Below, piece by piece: positions 62,571-64,000 of a stretch of DNA of 64,000 nucleotides. The position numbers and the translations under genes are program-made. The stretch is from Marisediminicola antarctica (GTDB lineage Bacteria > Actinomycetota > Actinomycetes > Actinomycetales > Microbacteriaceae). The notes below the pieces were generated by a model that was not told where the DNA came from, ran no database searches, and worked only from the letters and a program-made list of their open reading frames with translations. The stretch lies in assembly GCF_009930795.1 (NCBI RefSeq), contig NZ_CP017146.1, positions 1,302,001-1,366,000 of the forward strand. The letters run 5' to 3'. Every line of letters begins with the position of its first letter. The first letter of the stretch is position 1.

Positions 62571-64000
62571 GAGCGACGGTTCGACGGGCGCGCCCGGCAT
62601 CCACCCTCCAGACGGGCTGCTCGACGCGGTCGACGCCTACGAGCATGCTCTCATGGCGAACGACCTCGAGGCCCTCGACGCATTTTTCGCCGAGGGCGAC
62701 ACCACGATGCGCGGGGATGCGGCGGGGCTGCTCGTCGGGCACGACCGGATCAGCCGATTCCGGCAGGGCCGGGGTGGCGCCCCTCGGCGCGAGATCACGT
62801 CGGTGGAGGTGCGCACCATCGACGACGATCACGCCCTCGTCGTCTCGGTGCTCGCCCCGCCCGCCGGCGGGCGCGGCCAGCAGACTCAGCTCTGGCGCCG
62901 CGGCGCGTCGGGCTGGGTCATCGACGCCGCCCACGTGAGCGGGCCCGCGCGTGCGATCGACCCGTCGGTGTGGCGGGGGGTCGGCACGCCGCCCGTCGTC
63001 GGCGAGCCCGGCGGCGCCCTCGTCGGCCGCCGCGTGGCGGTGAAGGACCTGTTCGATGTCGCCGGGCATGAGGTCGGAGCGGGCGTGCCGGCGTTTCTCG
63101 CCGAGTCTCCGCGAGCCACGGCCAGCGCGCCCGCGGTGGGCGCGCTCCTCGCGGCGGGCGCCGATGTGCAGGGGATCGCGCGCACCGACGAGTTCGCGTA
63201 CAGCATCGCCGGCCGCAACCCGCACTACGGGACCCCGCCGAACCCCGCTGTGGTCGGCGGCATCCCGGGTGGATCGTCGAACGGTCCGGCATCCGCCGTC
63301 GCGCTCGGCCAGGCCGACATCGGCCTCGGTACCGACACCGGAGGCTCCATCCGGGTTCCGGCGTCGTACCAGGGCCTGTGGGGGCTGCGCACGACCCACG
63401 GCGCCGTCGACCGCAGCGGACTGCTGCCGCTCGCACCGTCGTTCGACACTGTCGGCTGGCTCACCCGCGACTCGGCCACGCTCGCGATGGCCGCCTCGGT
63501 GAGTCTTCCGATGGGGGATCCGGATGCCGTGCAGCTGAGGCGATTCGCGGTGTGCGACGCCGTGACCGCGCTCGCCGATGCCGACGTGCGGGCCGCCTTC
63601 GACGACGCGCTTGCCGGGCTGGGCGGTCTGCTCGACGATCTCGAACGGGTCGAGCTACCCGACGTCGATGTGCTGTTCGAGGCGTTCCGCACCGTGCAAG
63701 CAGCCGAGGCGTGGCGGGCGCACGGCGACTGGATCTCAGCGCACCCCGGCGCCCTCGGCGCGGACATCGCGGGGCGTTTCGCCTGGGCATCCGGCTTCGG
63801 CACCGACGAGGAGGAGGCAGCCCGGGCGGTCGTGCTCGCCGCCCGGGTCGAGATCGAGCGTGCGCTCGATCGACGCGTGCTGCTACTGCCCGCAGCATCC
63901 TCCGCAGCCCCGCAGGCGACGATGGGCGCGGCCGAGAACGAGGAGACCCGCGCTCGCACGCTCCGCCTCACCTGCATCGCCGGGATCGCTGGGATGCCCG
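62563..64000 (+). CDS. AtzH-like domain fused to amidase-signature hydrolase, partial (3' end outside window)
   Basis: At least 479 residues from GTG at 62563, overlapping the acetamidase stop by eight bases. Residues about 15-130 form an NTF2-like AtzH/DUF3225 domain (AYEHALMANDLEALDAFFAEG, LLVGHDRISRFRQGR). The amidase domain carries a complete Ser-cisSer-Lys triad: Lys161 (VAVKDLFDVAG), Ser238 (PGGSSNGPASA) and Ser262 (GTDTGGSIRVPAS). The closest overall plan is allophanate hydrolase/biuret-pathway amidases, with the small AtzH subunit fused at the N-terminus. Confidence 0.88.
   Translation, partial: MVESDGSTGAPGIHPPDGLLDAVDAYEHALMANDLEALDAFFAEGDTTMRGDAAGLLVGHDRISRFRQGRGGAPRREITSVEVRTIDDDHALVVSVLAPPAGGRGQQTQLWRRGASGWVIDAAHVSGPARAIDPSVWRGVGTPPVVGEPGGALVGRRVAVKDLFDVAGHEVGAGVPAFLAESPRATASAPAVGALLAAGADVQGIARTDEFAYSIAGRNPHYGTPPNPAVVGGIPGGSSNGPASAVALGQADIGLGTDTGGSIRVPASYQGLWGLRTTHGAVDRSGLLPLAPSFDTVGWLTRDSATLAMAASVSLPMGDPDAVQLRRFAVCDAVTALADADVRAAFDDALAGLGGLLDDLERVELPDVDVLFEAFRTVQAAEAWRAHGDWISAHPGALGADIAGRFAWASGFGTDEEEAARAVVLAARVEIERALDRRVLLLPAASSAAPQATMGAAENEETRARTLRLTCIAGIAGMP

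Overview
The window is chromosomal DNA from a high-GC actinobacterium. GTG and TTG starts, 4-base start/stop overlaps, leaderless-looking genes, the rplY-pth-mfd and tRNA-Gln-glmU-prs orders, and the frequent GGATGCC/GCATCC motif point to Microbacteriaceae. This placement is an inference from style and synteny, because no rRNA gene is present. Most of the window is ordinary core genome, interrupted by a few accessory patches.

Layout. 1-9.7 kb: a GT2/DUF2064 glycosyltransferase pair, a membrane-anchored molybdopterin oxidoreductase, a sugar-nucleotide epimerase with an MTA phosphorylase, a molybdenum cofactor operon (moeA-moaC-mog-moaE), then a variable patch with a nuclease-like gene among three copies of a palindromic repeat. 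9.7-17.9 kb: ABC-F ATPase, MarR regulator, tRNA-Gln, glmU, prs, a family III CoA-transferase and an LCP cell-wall ligase. 17.9-29.6 kb: a sugar-acid block with gnd, gluconokinase, a FadR-type regulator with a palindromic operator, and an eight-gene operon (ABC importer, second gluconokinase, galactonate-type dehydratase, KDPGal aldolase, PfkB kinase, mannonate-type dehydratase). 29.8-39.1 kb: rplY-pth, then a roughly 4.2-kb accessory insertion (DUF222/HNH gene, degenerate IS3 element, simple repeats), then mfd. 39-42.7 kb: CPBP protease, GDPD, esterase, mazG and a row of hairpins.

42.7-47.8 kb: a detoxification locus. A CsoR/CstR-type repressor lacking the copper-binding His faces a persulfide dioxygenase-rhodanese fusion, a single rhodanese and a TauE/SafE permease across two near-identical 16-bp operators. 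On the repressor side lie a SHOCT protein, a Tat-exported multicopper oxidase and a DUF302 protein. 47.8-54.6 kb: hisS, eno, ftsB-like, DUF501, a membrane-anchored subtilisin, NDH-2 and an unusual short-armed tRNA-Leu(UAA).

54.6-64 kb: a small unknown gene, a large Ig-like plus polytopic membrane protein, and a tightly coupled three-gene operon (PLP alanine-racemase-fold enzyme, aldonolactone oxidase, GH1 homologue that has lost its catalytic nucleophile). An acetamidase and an AtzH-amidase fusion follow, the latter running off the window.

Most notable: the nucleophile-less GH1 in its coupled operon, the CstR/CstB-like persulfide locus, the palindromic repeat family at 7.5-9.0 kb, the missing standard start codon of pth, and the insertion between pth and mfd. 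All assignments come from reading the sequence; no database search was run.
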